DNA from: Marsupella aquatica
Lineage: Eukaryota; Marchantiophyta
Assembly: GCA_973895155.1 (NCBI GenBank)
Contig: OZ316897.1
Location: 21,638,001 to 21,702,000 of the forward strand
Direction: 5' to 3'
DNA: 64,000 bases
Part shown: one piece after another, positions 35,402 through 47,427 of the stretch
Numbering within the stretch: the first letter of the stretch is position 1
How the letters are laid out: every line of letters begins with the position of its first letter
Program-made: the position numbers and the translations under genes
Notes under the pieces: generated by a model
What the model saw: only the letters and a program-made list of their open reading frames with translations
Database searches by the model: none
Told to the model about the DNA's origin: nothing

Positions 35402-36060
35402 TACTAGTGTGTGAAGGGAGAACCCCTTTATCTTTTCCCTCCCCTGTTTTCTACTTCTTCCCTCCCTTGCCAAAAGCTTCTCATGCCCCAAAAGCCTCTC
35501 ATGCCAGATATTGTACTAACTTCCCCTCCTCACTCACTCTATCCCCAAAAACACTAAGTATATGCCCCTAAACATAACTAGTACATGTATCTTGTATACT
35601 AAGTATATCTCTGGGTACTCCCTCTGTACAAAAAACCCTGGAATTATATTCCCTCCTCTTCTAAGTTTGTAGTTCCTCCTATTCTAAGTTTGTAAACATA
35701 TTCTTGAAGGATTTTGGGTAGATCTCTGGATCCCTTATTATAGTGGTTGCTTGAGAAAATGGACAAATTATTTTACACATAGGGGGCACTCCAGCTCCTT
35801 GGCTGCCCAGTTGATTGTCTTAATCCGGTTCTTTGTGCTACTCCATACCACAGTCCGTTAAAAACTCGAGCATTTTATCCTATATAGGACAACTTACTTC
35901 AAATAGTATCCCTGACTTGCAGGGGTATCAATTGTTTCTGAATCAGAACAAGGATGAGTCAGACCATACTTTTTGTTCTTGTGTTTAGAAGTCAGAAGGC
36001 TTTGCTTGTCTGATGCAAACTTTGGTTAGCCATTTTCTTTCTTCATTAATCTTCTCCTAT
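35402..36060 (+). repeat. Dispersed repeat, copy 2 (uninterrupted)
   Basis: About 658 bp, similar throughout to 26735-27790 minus its inserted LTR. It shows the probable pre-insertion state of copy 1. Confidence 0.8.
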
Positions 36061-36470
36061 GTTATTGATCAAACAATGTGTATGATAGGATAACAGACAA
36101 TAGATTTCAGAAGTACGAGCCTGAAGCACATTCGCAATAATGTGTGCCGGATGATCGATCATGCTTTTGTCAAATTCATCACTTGTCCAGTTTACTCCAA
36201 CACGGTAGATTGCAGACATTGCTCGAATCCTAGGAAGAACCGCATCAAGAAGACTGAGAACAGAATTTTGACGATGAATGTAAGTCCAGTGAGATCCATC
36301 CAGATTTGCGAGTCTCAGGATCTTACTCTGCCATACTGCCGACTGCCGGTAGTTAATTTCTCGCGTGTTTGAGTGAATTTGACTGTAGAGATTTTCTAAC
36401 TTGAAGCAAATATAAGGGTGCAACGTTGTCGTGACGAACCATTTTGGTGCCGAGACCAGGGATGAGGAAG

Positions 36471-36690
36471 TCGGTTGGTGTTCTGTATTCGGTGAGCTGC
36501 GAATGCTTTGGAGTCGAATTGTTTCGACTTCAAGCTCGACTCTGAGAGTCGATTGGTGTTCCGTTTTCCGTGAGTTGCGAGTGCTGAGGAGTCGAATCGT
36601 TTCGACTTCAAGCTCAACTCTGAATGACGATTGGTGTTTCGTTTCTGATGAGCTTTGGGCATGCGGAAGCTAAGGAGTTGGGAGTTGGCT
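36471..36690 (+). repeat. 78-bp tandem repeat, nearly three units
   Basis: Units start at 36471, 36549 and 36627 (CGATTGGTGTT...). Each complete unit contains the inverted repeat GTCGAAT.GTTTCGAC. The third unit is truncated. Confidence 0.85.
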
Positions 36691-38492
36691 GTGATTGGAA
36701 TGCAAAGGGCTGTTGGTTCGTCTTCTGGCGACCAAGAGACTGGCTTTTGAGTTCTGAACCCGCCTGGCGGTGACTCGTTGGGCGGGGATGCTGCTTCTGA
36801 GGCGTATTTGAGGCCTGGGCTTCGGCTCAGTCCAGGGGAGTCAATCGTTTATGGAGATTTGGATTGAGGTTTGAGGTGCTACCGATTGTGAACCAGCAAA
36901 CCTGAGTGTTGGATCATTGGCGATGCGAGCTAGAGATTCTGAGTTCTGAGCTTGAGCACTTGAGGAATTTGATTTCGTGGATTTTTCAACTTGATAGCCT
37001 TTGAGAGGACGATAGCTCAATGGAAGATAGATAGTAACCTGCTGAAGGGTTAGAGATCAGACTTTCACGAGTGACCGGCCCCAGGGCACCCATTGTATTG
37101 ATCACGAGATTTTCATAAAGTAAAATGTTTGAGTTTGGGCCCCGAATCGTGTTTGTCACTCATCTGGATTGCAGCCAGAAACAGTCCGTTTTCCCGAGGT
37201 GACCCTTGCATTCAGTCCACGCGACAACGTCCTGAAGCCCTTGTGAAGGAAGCCTTTGTGAAGGAAACACGGGCTCGATATGCCACTTTACATGAGTCGG
37301 CTTCCGTGCCATAATTGAGTCAGCACAAAGCGCGAGTTGAAAATGGTGTCCACATCTGCGTGCACAACGTTAATGCGTTACGATCTATGGCAATTTGTTC
37401 TTTGATTGAAAAGGACTCTGTACAATAAATTGTGCATAATACTGCTGTACCCTCCCTCTTAAAGATTTCAAAGTGGGCATACTAAGAACAAACCAACGTT
37501 GTATTGCTTTTGGAGATTGTGGCGAAAGGTACTGCCAATTTCCTCGTTGCTACTGTGAAAGTAGAGCTTCTTCATAGCACGTTACATTCTGTCGTAGTTT
37601 CTCGTCGCTATCTTCCTTACTGCTGCAATTACTGCTGGCCTGCATGATCGAGACATGTACAGGCATAAATGGCTGTAGTACTTCTTCTACCCGGGGATAG
37701 AACAATCGTTGTGGATGCAGCCAGAACGATATTCTCTTAAGCTGGAGACGCTCGACGGCTAGAAAGCAACTTTCAGTAGGTTCTGGTTTAGTCGATCAGC
37801 TAGCTAGAGTGGCAGGCCCAGAAACTTCCAGCATTGCACTTCAATGCAATTGGAACGCACATATACACCAGGAGTGATAGCTAGACAGCCGTGGCGTGCT
37901 ACCTTGCTCACGTGCATGTCAATCTGGGTAGTTGGCCACAAGCAAGGGATGTTGATGAAAGGTAGTTTGACTCAGATATCATTCGTCTTGAATTGGCAGG
38001 AATCTCATACTTTAAATAGATGACATCTCAGTCGAGCGGAATATATCCGCAAACGTAGCACGTTGCAGAGTAGTTCAAGCATTATGTGTGGATACAGAAG
38101 ATCAAATGGAAGCAAGCTGGCATTAATTGAGGTATACCTGCCTTGCCTGCAAAGATTTCTGGACGAGTGCTATATGATCCTCCCTCCGATGAATTATCCA
38201 GGGTGCCTTCTCTGTCTTCTATCGGTCAGTCAAGACTTGTGTTCCCTCCTGCCATCGCATTCCTTCCTGGAGTTGATTGAAAAATGTGCGACCAACAACT
38301 TATTGAAAAGGGAGCTCTCAGCATGACATTTCTGCTGATCTGAGAATCTGCAGTCACTGACCTACTTAGATAAGAAAAGATCGAATTGCCGCTGGCTCAT
38401 ATACCTTTTGTTTGGTCTTCTCAGGCACTCTGGAATTTAGTAAATCTAGAGCTCAGGAGTCCGGCAGTGAAGTCAGCTGAGCTAAAGCGATC
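36691..38492. other. Intergenic and upstream region of the P450 gene
   Basis: No gene recognised. A tRNA-like A box (TAGCTCAATGG at about 37014) is not followed by a usable B box or cloverleaf. An 87-codon ORF at 38063-38326 has no recognisable domain. Confidence 0.45.
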
Positions 38493-41400
38493 GTGGCAAA
38501 GATTGAATTGATGGAACTGCTCAGACTTTGGGAGGAGGCGATGGCAGGACTCGTGCACCGGTTCAAGCCGATAATAATGCAGGGACTCTTCAGCGTGCCG
38601 GCACTGGGACTAGCGGTGGGATTGTTCGTATCGTGGGTGTGGCTGCATCGGTATCGGCAGCGACACTACCTTGGACCCAAGACTTGGCCGATACTGGGAT
38701 GCTTGGTTGAGCAAGCCCGGAACTTCGATGTGCTTCATGACTGGCTTCTTCAGTACTTCCGGAGAGGGGTACTCACATTCCCCGTTCCCATGGTGAATAT
38801 CAACAACACATTCACAGCCGACCCCAACAACGTGGAGCACATATTGAAATCCAATTTCGTCAACTATCCAAAGGTAAATGGACAGTAATTGAGCTAGCCA
38901 TAGCCGAGCTAGCTGAAGTTTCTTGCGTTCAAGGCAGTTCATGCACAGACTTTCGTCAATTTGAGGTCACTTATTCCTAGAAAGAAAAAGACTGTCGGAG
39001 GAGAAAACAGGCAGGTCTACGTACTTACAGGCGATTGTTCTTGCAATCTGGTCGTTGGAATTGAGCTCACTTAAACGAAAAAATGGAATGTATGCTCCAC
39101 ATTCATAAGCACTTTATGAGCGTTGACAATCTACATCTGGAGCAATTGCTGTCCAAAACTATCCTTCACTCTCTTCGCCAAGGACTTCGAAGTTTCATCA
39201 TGGTCGTTGACTGGCTACAGTAGCTAAGGTGCAAGGTCTATGCATGCGGACACGTACAGCTGAGCGCTCGTCAAGAGACAACAATTTAGTAGTCATTTCT
39301 AATTGAATTCAATTGTTCCAAGTCCTCTTTAACAATTATGGGCAAGAGCCGAGTGAGTTTCATTTGTTTTATGGGTGTCTGGTGTCATCTCGTGAATGGC
39401 CTTAGTTAGCCATATATTGCAGGAATGATTCATTGTAGCAAGCAGCTAGCGCTCCGGAGTCATAATCAGCAGTTCTCTCACTTTACAGTGCCTCGCATTT
39501 ATTAGAACCGCCATATGGATCACTCGATTGAATTCCAGTACATCATTCATCTCACTTTTGCTACTTTCTTGTGGTGTCCCTTCCGGCCCTGCCAAATCCG
39601 TCTCTTGGAAAATTAGATTTCATCATTGAAGGATTAAAGTAATATGGTTTCTTTTGGTGTTCGTCAATATTCCATGTCCTATCTAACGGTGCAGGTGGGT
39701 TGGCTAAATTAACGGAGATTTGGTCGGGTGGTTCTTTGATTTGTCATCCACACATGCAGGGGGAGAAAATACGGGAGCGGTTCATTGACTTGGTGGGGCT
39801 AGGAATCTTCAACGTAGATGGGGAAATGTGGAGGCATCAGCGCAAGGTAGTGACAGTGGAATTTTCATCGTCCAAGCTCCGTGAGTACAGCATCCATACA
39901 TTTCGAGAGGAGGCACTCAAGTTGGTGCAGGTCCTCGCAATCGCTTCCGCGCGTGGGCAACCTATCGACATGCAGGTAAGTCACTCTGCATACTTACATA
40001 CATATGATAAATTACACCAGGCAGCTTCATTTAACTGTAATTGTTCGGACTGAGAGTAACAACTTACTCACATGTGCATGCTAAGCCCTTGGAATCAATC
40101 AAAACTAAGTGCTCTTGGAGTCTCGGGTCGAAGCCATGATGTTGTAACCTACTCAGCAGAGTTACAACAAGTATGGCCTCTTCTCGGGTAGTCACGCGGA
40201 TCTGAGTGTCCCAAGCCAGAGCTCTAGTCCTTGAACTTACTGCTGCTGGAAGTGAAACAGTCATTTCGGACGTCCTTTGTATGTGTGGCATGCCACGAGG
40301 CCAACAGTGGACCTAGTCAGAGAAACCGATGAAAACTGTAAAAACCGCTTGAACTGGAGATATGAATATCTTGGTCGAGTATGCCCTCTGCTGATGAAAG
40401 ACTATAGATACCTGGCATCAGGATCATGAGAAAGGTCGATACCACTCTTTGTCACCTCCATTGTGACTGGCTCTTAGCTTCAGTCATCGAAATCTATGTC
40501 CACTGGTGTCCCAAAGTCGATGTGGTCTGGGTGTTAAACCAACTAATTCATAGTTAGTTTATTCATTCTAAATTGTAATGCAGGATTGTTTCATGCGACT
40601 CACTCTAGATTCGATTTGCAAAGTCGGTTTCGGAGTCGACATAGGTTACTTGACACCAGAGCTTCCAGCTCTCCAATTTGCCACCGCCTTCGACGAAGGA
40701 CAGCGTCTGATTATCAGGCGCTACATAGATGTGCTTTGGAAAATCAAGAGGGTCCTCAATATCGGCGACGAAGCGCAGCTGAAGAGCTGCATTAGTGTGA
40801 TGGATACGTTCCTGTACGACATCATAGATAAACGTAGAAGCGAGTTTCAAGGAGATCAAAGCAAACAGGTGTGTCCTACTTATGTACTCGAACACTTCTG
40901 CAGTTTCCTAAGCTCCCGTTCAAACTTTATCTGTTGATGCGCTCCCCGATCGTTGGTTTAAATGCGGTGACTTATAATTGCAAGTTATTTTATCTCCAGG
41001 GAGGGATGGACATTCTGTCACGTTTCATGTCGTTGAGCGACAGCGACGAGGCGTATAGCGATGAGCGTTTACGTGATGTTCTGGTCAACTTCATCGTCGC
41101 TGGCAGAGACACGACGGCCCTCACTCTTTCGTGGTTCTTCTACGAGCTATGCAGAAACCCACAGGTGGTGGAAAACATAGTCTCCGAACTGAAGACTGTT
41201 CTGGAAGGAATTCCAGATGAGAATGACGATGTGCCCGATTTCGGGTCTCCCGGATTTTTCGACAGAGTCGTCGAACTCGCAGATCAGCTCACTTACCAAA
41301 ACTTGAGCAAGATGTATTATCTTCATGCTGCTCTTAGTGAAGCTCTTCGGCTCTACCCAGCCGTGCCCCTGGTGAGTAAAGGCTAACTGTGTAATATTTT

Positions 41401-42299
41401 CAGCTTAAGTTTCGAGACCTTTCAATTCGTTGAAGGACTGTACTACTGTGTGCTAGTATTTGCTGCGGATTCATCTTCGATAGTACGTAGTATAGTACAA
41501 GTATTATATTATTGTGAGTGAGATCGTAGTTCAATAGTAGAATTGTAGCTCCAGGTTGAATGTCCATTTCGGTCGTAAATGCTGGAAGCTAGCTAGGGGC
41601 AGATTCGAGATCCTTCGGAAACGCAAGACTGAGACTGCACCTTCAGCTCCAGATCGTTACAATAATAATTCAATGAATCGGACATGAAGCTGAAAAGCTG
41701 ATGTATGGTCGGAAAGATAGTCTGAATACAACGGGAGTAGTTGAGTTCCAAGAGTTGGTAGTTGATATATTCAAAAGCACTCTTAGGGTCTCGTCTCCTT
41801 TGATCTTGAACAGCCAGCCAACGTTGCGATGCGTACGAAAGGTTTGATATCTATATATACATAAAAGTAGCCCTGACTTGAATGGTACCATCTCGGTCCC
41901 GACAAAGTGTGTGGGCCCAAAACATGCAACTACTTGAGGAACGGATGGTAGACTGGCAAATATAATTAATCGTACCTTTGGAACCACAGTTATCTGTTCC
42001 TTCCATAGTAAAAGACGAGCGAACTTAACTTTAGGCAAGATTTCGATGGACGTACTGAGCCGCATACGTACTGAAGTACTTTTGCTGCATGGATTCAGGA
42101 GACAAAAGAGGCAGCTGGAGATGACATCTTTCCTGATGGCACGCGAATCAGGCGAGGAGAGTTCGTGAGCTACTCATCTTACTCAATGGGAAGGTTGAAA
42201 TGTATCTGGGGTCCAGACGCGATGGAATTCAAGCCAGAGAGGTGGCTCAAGAACGGGGTGTTTCAGCCACAATCCCCCTTCAAGTTTACGTCATTCCAG
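38493..42299 (+). CDS. CYP704-like cytochrome P450 lacking a visible heme-binding exon
   Basis: Five exons splice in phase 0: 38493-38873, 39760-39975, 40584-40868, 41000-41371 and 42099-42299 (485 codons). An N-terminal membrane anchor (about 30-50) precedes GPKTWPILG. Then come NYPKGEKIRERF, LTLDSICKVGFGVDIG, the I-helix AGRDTT (328-333), the K-helix E408-x-x-R411 and PERW (464-467). The sequence ends SPFKFTSFQ at a good donor. The motif set resembles the CYP704 family, ER-bound fatty-acid omega-hydroxylases; CYP704B members make sporopollenin precursors in spores and pollen. The next exon should supply FxxGxRxCxG with the heme-ligand Cys. I could not find it in the 3 kb downstream, and the duplicated copy at 50.6 kb also lacks it. 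The gene is thus either truncated or has a distant last exon. Confidence 0.8.
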
Positions 42300-43615
42300 G
42301 TGGGTACAGCTCTATTGCTTGTTGCAACTGACTATCTTCCTCTCGTCGATCACAACACTCATTCGAGTGTTTTCTTCTGGAATGAAATAATGTTGCCTTA
42401 GCTAGTACGCTGATCGAGTTAAGACGCGCCAAGAATCGTGCTGTTCGCCTTAAATGATATCTGTACCGATCGATCATACTTTGGAGTACAGTATAATTAT
42501 GTATATTCCGCGGTTGGCTGTGCAACGTTAACGCTATCAAAAACGTTTTCTACTCACCTTGAAAATATGTCTAATGCACCGTCCTTCCGTTGTATCCGTT
42601 TGAAGGACTTGTGTATTGTACAGAGAGGTATAAATTATACATGTACTATACATTCTGTCGGGCTTGCTGGTAACCCTGAAGCCGTCCTTTTCAACTTCAT
42701 CTCTCATGTCCCATATCACTTCCCTGCAGCATTTAAAGAATAGGACTAATTTACTTTTCGGCAACTGAACATGCAAGTTAGGTAAGGAATGCCTCCCAAC
42801 ATTTCATTATTTAATGCTAGCGATTGCCTTCCGATCCCTTTCCTATCAGATTTGGTACAGTAGTTGGCTGAATCAACCTAGCTCTAGCTCCTTGTCAGGA
42901 GATCTGCCTTGCCCACTATTTATGCGTGCATTCAATTTAGCTTGGTAAGGCAAGAAACCAATGGCTTTGAGCGGCAGCTATATCGGTACTGTATAGTATG
43001 TCGTAGAGGCCGTCCCTGACTAACCAGCAGGATCACCGACGCGTCATAGCCCGGGCTCCGAATCCATCGCTAATGCCAGTACACATAGAGGCCAGGTGGT
43101 GCTGCGAGCACGAGCGAGCAGCCTCTAAGGGATCCGGCGTCCAGGCCAGTGATATATATAGAGGAGCTCAAATGAAACCTGCATGATTGAGCAGAGTCTT
43201 GATAACTTGAAAACCGTCATATCAATTATAGAGCATTTCGATCCGATTTAAAGCCACAAGAGGGAGAAGAGGAAAAGCGGGTGATAAACTGTGATGCAAG
43301 GAAGATGTTGATGTTCCGAAAGAAAGGCCGAGTTGTATGAAAAGTAACGTCTACCTCAAAAAACAGAGAGCGTGAATAGTTGCAATAAATATAGTACCTT
43401 AAGATGGATGGCTCACAGATTTTATCGGTATCACCAAAAACAACAGAAACAACTTCGGAGGGAGTGTTCATCTGTCAGAAAGACTTTAGGAGTTGAGAAT
43501 GCTTGCAATTACAGTAGACTGAAATTGATGGCAGCCAACCTTTCTGACGACCTCCTTGTCCGGCTTTGATGTTGAATTGCACGTCTTACATCGACGAATG
43601 ACTCCAAAATGGTCG
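42003..43615 (+). repeat. Segmental duplication, copy A (first block)
   Basis: Resembles 50527-51715: P450 exon 5 and flanks, then matching non-coding DNA including CGACGCGTCATAG (43038 and 51347). The second block of the same duplication is at 47495-48290. Confidence 0.75.
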
Positions 43616-45161
43616 CCGATCGATGATTAATCAAGCAGGCAGGCCCGAGGATATGTCTGGGGAAGGACTCAGCGTACCTCCAGATGAAATTGACGACGGC
43701 TCTCCTCTTGCGGTTCTTCAGATTCCATCTCGTGCCAGGCGACGCCCCACCCAAGTACGTCATGATGGTAGTTCTCTACATAGCGAACGGAATACGCCTC
43801 AGAGTCTCCCCGAGATCATAAACGGATCGAACGCCACCCATCTCTCTCCTTCGTCGAACTTCATGAGTTGCACCCAGCCGTCTATTCCCTATTTATTATT
43901 AAGCCCATTACAACCACCAGGTGCTGCTATGCTACTGAGTTGCCCAGCCGGGTGGCTGTATGCGGCCCTTCATACATATATTCAAATCTCTGGAACAGCT
44001 GACACTACAGCTGACACACAGTTCAGATGATTCTCGTTCGAGCTTGGGATTCAGTTTAGCTCTACACCTTCTGATAAATTTCCACCCATAGATAAATATG
44101 AAATACTTGTCAAATGCCAGTGCGCAAGATCAGCTAGGGCTAGCCACGGAAGGTGACGGATATGGAGGCGAGGAGCAGAGGGCTGGCACGGACGGCAAGA
44201 CACGGTGGTGTCACAGGCAGATCGAATGGTGACAAGAAAAACAGTTTTTTCAGCTAATGACCAGGATTTCTTCGTAGATTTCTCGGTTGACAGAAGATTG
44301 CATTGGCACAATGGGCGGGATTGAATATAACAGTGTCTAGATATTAAGGTGAGAGAGCGACTGAATATCGTAGTGTGTGATATTAAAGTGTGAGGATAAA
44401 GCTCTACATTTATTTAGCTCTCATAGACAGCTTAATTCCCCAAACCACTACCATACATACATTGCATTTCATGGAGCTTGTGGTCCCGGCAAAGGGTAGG
44501 AGAATAACGTGATCCTGATCGAGCAGGACTCTGCTAAGTTTGTATCTTGAAAATTATAGCACTTGGATGATCTCCTCGAGCCCGAAGGTGTACATGGTCC
44601 GCCTATGCCACCCCCAGATGATCTGGAGGGGGCTAGAATTTGAGGCGGTGCTTTCAGATACAAATAAAACTCCGCCAGTTTGCCGAGTACAATTAGTACC
44701 GTGTACAGTCAGGATTGGTGGCCGGCGGGTCTGCAAATAGGACTGCTCATTCAATAGCACAGTACGAGAGCTATGAGAAGGAATCGAAGGCATGGGGAGC
44801 GAGACTCGGCATGTGCTTCTTCAACATCAGTCAGGATGCATGGAGAAGTCCGACCCTGCTGACATGAATTCACGAGGGCAGCATCGATGGCGTCCCATCT
44901 ATCTGTCTTTCCGGTGGTAGCTAACTGGATGGGCTCTAAGCTGTACAAATACGTCCAGCTCAGACAACTTACCTTGCTGGTACAGCTTCTAAGCATGCGC
45001 CCCTGCGTGCTGAACTATTTAATAAATGGATTAGGTGGGAGAAGACTGCCTGGTGTAAGAGATGTATAAATATCTGCTGGAGTAACTACAGTTGAAGGAG
45101 ATCGATCTGCTATAATGGAAAAGTAGGGATTGTAAGAAATGAACTAATGAACAAACATTCA
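43616..45161. other. Intergenic, unique to copy A of the duplication
   Basis: No gene recognised. This stretch plus the Helitron separates the two blocks that are adjacent in copy B. Confidence 0.5.
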
Positions 45162-45180
45162 TCTACTATTATAATAACAA

Positions 45181-46362
45181 ATCCCGCCAGTTTTAGTTTT
45201 TCAATACAAAAATGAAAAAGACGGGAACAATACTAAGCCATCAAATATTCTCTAAAATTATTTATAATGACTCTTGGATTGAGTGAGATGGGAACCTAAA
45301 ATTGACTATAAGTTATACTACAAAATAGATATGTAAGTTATAGTACAAGGTAGATATAATATGTTATAAAATACTTGCATGTGATACTGTAATAATTTTG
45401 TAGGTTACTTATAATATTTTTTGGCATGAAATATTAAAGTGAAAGTATATTATTTTATGGTCTATTAATTTAGAGTACATTTGGCATGGGGCATGAAAGT
45501 GAAAAGATTTACTTGAGATAATGGTTTTGGTAGGGATCAAGCACTAAGGGGAAGAGAGTAAGTTGACATTATATTATTTTTCCTTTTTGCTCTTAAAAAG
45601 TAGATTTAACTCATTGGAAGTTAGTTAATTTTTAGTTATCTTGCATGGACCCCAATTTCTATTTTGCGCAATGATATCTTTCACTCAACAAAAGTTTCTG
45701 TGTAATAATGTATTTTAACAATTATTATTTTTATTCAACGATTACCTTTTGCACCACGTACGATCTATTAAATCCCGCCAGTTTTAGTCTTTCAATACAA
45801 AAATGAAAAAGGCGGGAACAATACTAAGCCATCAAATATATATTCTCTAAAATTATTTATAATGGCTCTTGGATTGAGTGAGATGGGAACCTAAAATTGA
45901 CTGTAAGTTATACTACAAGATAGATATGTAAGTTATAATACAAGGTAGATATAATATGTTATAAAATACTTGCATGTGTTATTGTAATAATTTTGTAGCT
46001 TACTTATAATACTTTTTGGCATGGAATATTAAAGTGAAAGTATATTATTTTATGGTCTATTAATTTAGAGTACATTTGGCATGGGACATGAAAGTGAAAA
46101 GATTTACTTGAGATAATGGTTTTGGTAGGGAGCAAGCACTAAGGGGAAGAGAGTAAGTTGACATTATATTATTTTGCCTTTTGCTCTTAAAAAGAAGATT
46201 TAACTCGTTGAAGTTAGTTAATTTTTAGTTATCTTGCATGGACCCCAATTTCTATTTTGCGCAATGATATCTTTCACTCAACAAAAGTTTCTGTGTAATA
46301 ATGTATTTTAACAATTATTATTTTTATTCAACGATTACCTTTTGCACCACGTACGATCTATT
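45181..46362 (+). repeat. 591-bp tandem duplication inside the Helitron
   Basis: Two units, 45181-45771 and 45772-46362, both begin ATCCCGCCAGTTTTAG and end CGTACGATCTATT. They differ at only scattered positions. Confidence 0.9.
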
Positions 46363-46599
46363 TTTCAACAACATCTTTAACCAAACAACATCTATTATGC
46401 AACGCACGGGGATTGAAAGGATATCGAGAAAATGGTCATCTTTGCTAAACCCTAAAATACTAAACCTGAAACCGATAATATAACGTTACTCCAATTTATA
46501 GTGGTCGTCATTCAAATGCATGGGCATTTTGGGTAAAAAAACAAAACAAAGAAAAAAACTGACTCCTTAGTTTCCTTGATTTTTTATTTCATAACATCT

Positions 46600-47400
46600 T
46601 TCACAGAACAATAGCTTGGGTGAAACGACACCATTTTTCTTTTAACATCTTTTACTTCACGATATCTTTGGCAAAATGACATCTTTTTCTTAATAACATT
46701 TTTCACACAATGACATGTTTGGCAAAACTACCCTTTTTTAAGACATCTTTTTATTTTGTGACATCTTTCACTTAACAACATCTTGGGCAACACGACATCT
46801 TATTTCTTAACAACATCTTTTGTGCAACGCACGGGTATTTTCCGTGAACGATGTCTTGGCCGACACAACTTTTTTTTCTCAACAACATCTTCGCCAACAT
46901 GACAATTTTTTCTCAACGACATCTTGGCCGACACAACGTCTTTTTTCTCAACGACTTCTTGGCCGACATGACATTTTTTTGCTCAATGATCTCTTGGCCA
47001 ACACGACATCTTTTTTTCTCAACGTCTTCTTGGCCGACACGACATCTTTTTTTCTCAATGACCTCTTGGGCGACAAGACATCTTTTTTCTCCACGACCTC
47101 TTGGTTGACACTACATATTTTTTTTCAACGACCTCTTGGCCAATACAACATCTTTTTTTCTCAACGACATCTTGACCAACACAACTTCTTTTCTCTCAAT
47201 GACCTCTTGGGCGACACGATATCTTTACTCTCAACGACCTCTTAGGCGACACGACATCGTTTCTCTCCACGGCCTCTTGGGCAACACAACATCTTTTCTC
47301 TCCACGACCTCCTAGGCAACACTACATCTTTTTTCTCCACGACCTCTTGGCTGACACTATATCATTTTTCTCAATGACATCTTGGCCGACACAACTTCTT
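46600..47400 (+). repeat. Degenerate minisatellite inside the Helitron
   Basis: Roughly 36-bp units of the type CTCAACGACATCTTGGC followed by CGACACGACATC and T-runs, about twenty copies. The long ORFs across it are by-products of the repeat. Confidence 0.8.
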
Positions 47401-47427
47401 TTGTGCAACGCACAGGTATTGAGCTAG

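Larger units (their letters stand above)
45162..47427 (+). mobile_element. Non-autonomous Helitron
   Basis: It begins TCTACTATTATAATAAC directly after an A (45161) and ends CTAG (47424-47427) directly before a T. Nine bases before the CTAG is a hairpin, TGTGC-AAC-GCACA (47402-47414). These are the three structural marks of plant Helitrons, which insert between A and T without target duplication. No Rep or helicase sequence is present. The inside consists of a 591-bp tandem duplication and a degenerate minisatellite. Confidence 0.72.

Noticed and set aside
26735-36060. Reading the two dispersed repeats as LTRs of one 9-kb retrotransposon
   Set aside because: The repeats lack TG...CA borders, and nothing between them encodes gag or pol.
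36046-36423. 125-codon minus-strand ORF (HPYICFKLENLYSQ...)
   Set aside because: Reasonable length, but no recognisable domain, no supporting splice context, and it overlaps the end of a dispersed repeat.
37014-37090. tRNA-like stretch starting with an A box (TAGCTCAATGG)
   Set aside because: No GGTTCGA-type B box and no cloverleaf pairing; at best a decayed tRNA-derived repeat.
42895-42920. GAGATCTGCCTTGCC as a candidate heme motif (ICLA) for the P450
   Set aside because: The Phe, Gly and Arg positions expected before the Cys are absent and there is no good acceptor in phase.
46820-47245. A 141-codon ORF over the Helitron minisatellite
   Set aside because: It is an open frame produced by tandem DNA repeats and has no protein-like composition.
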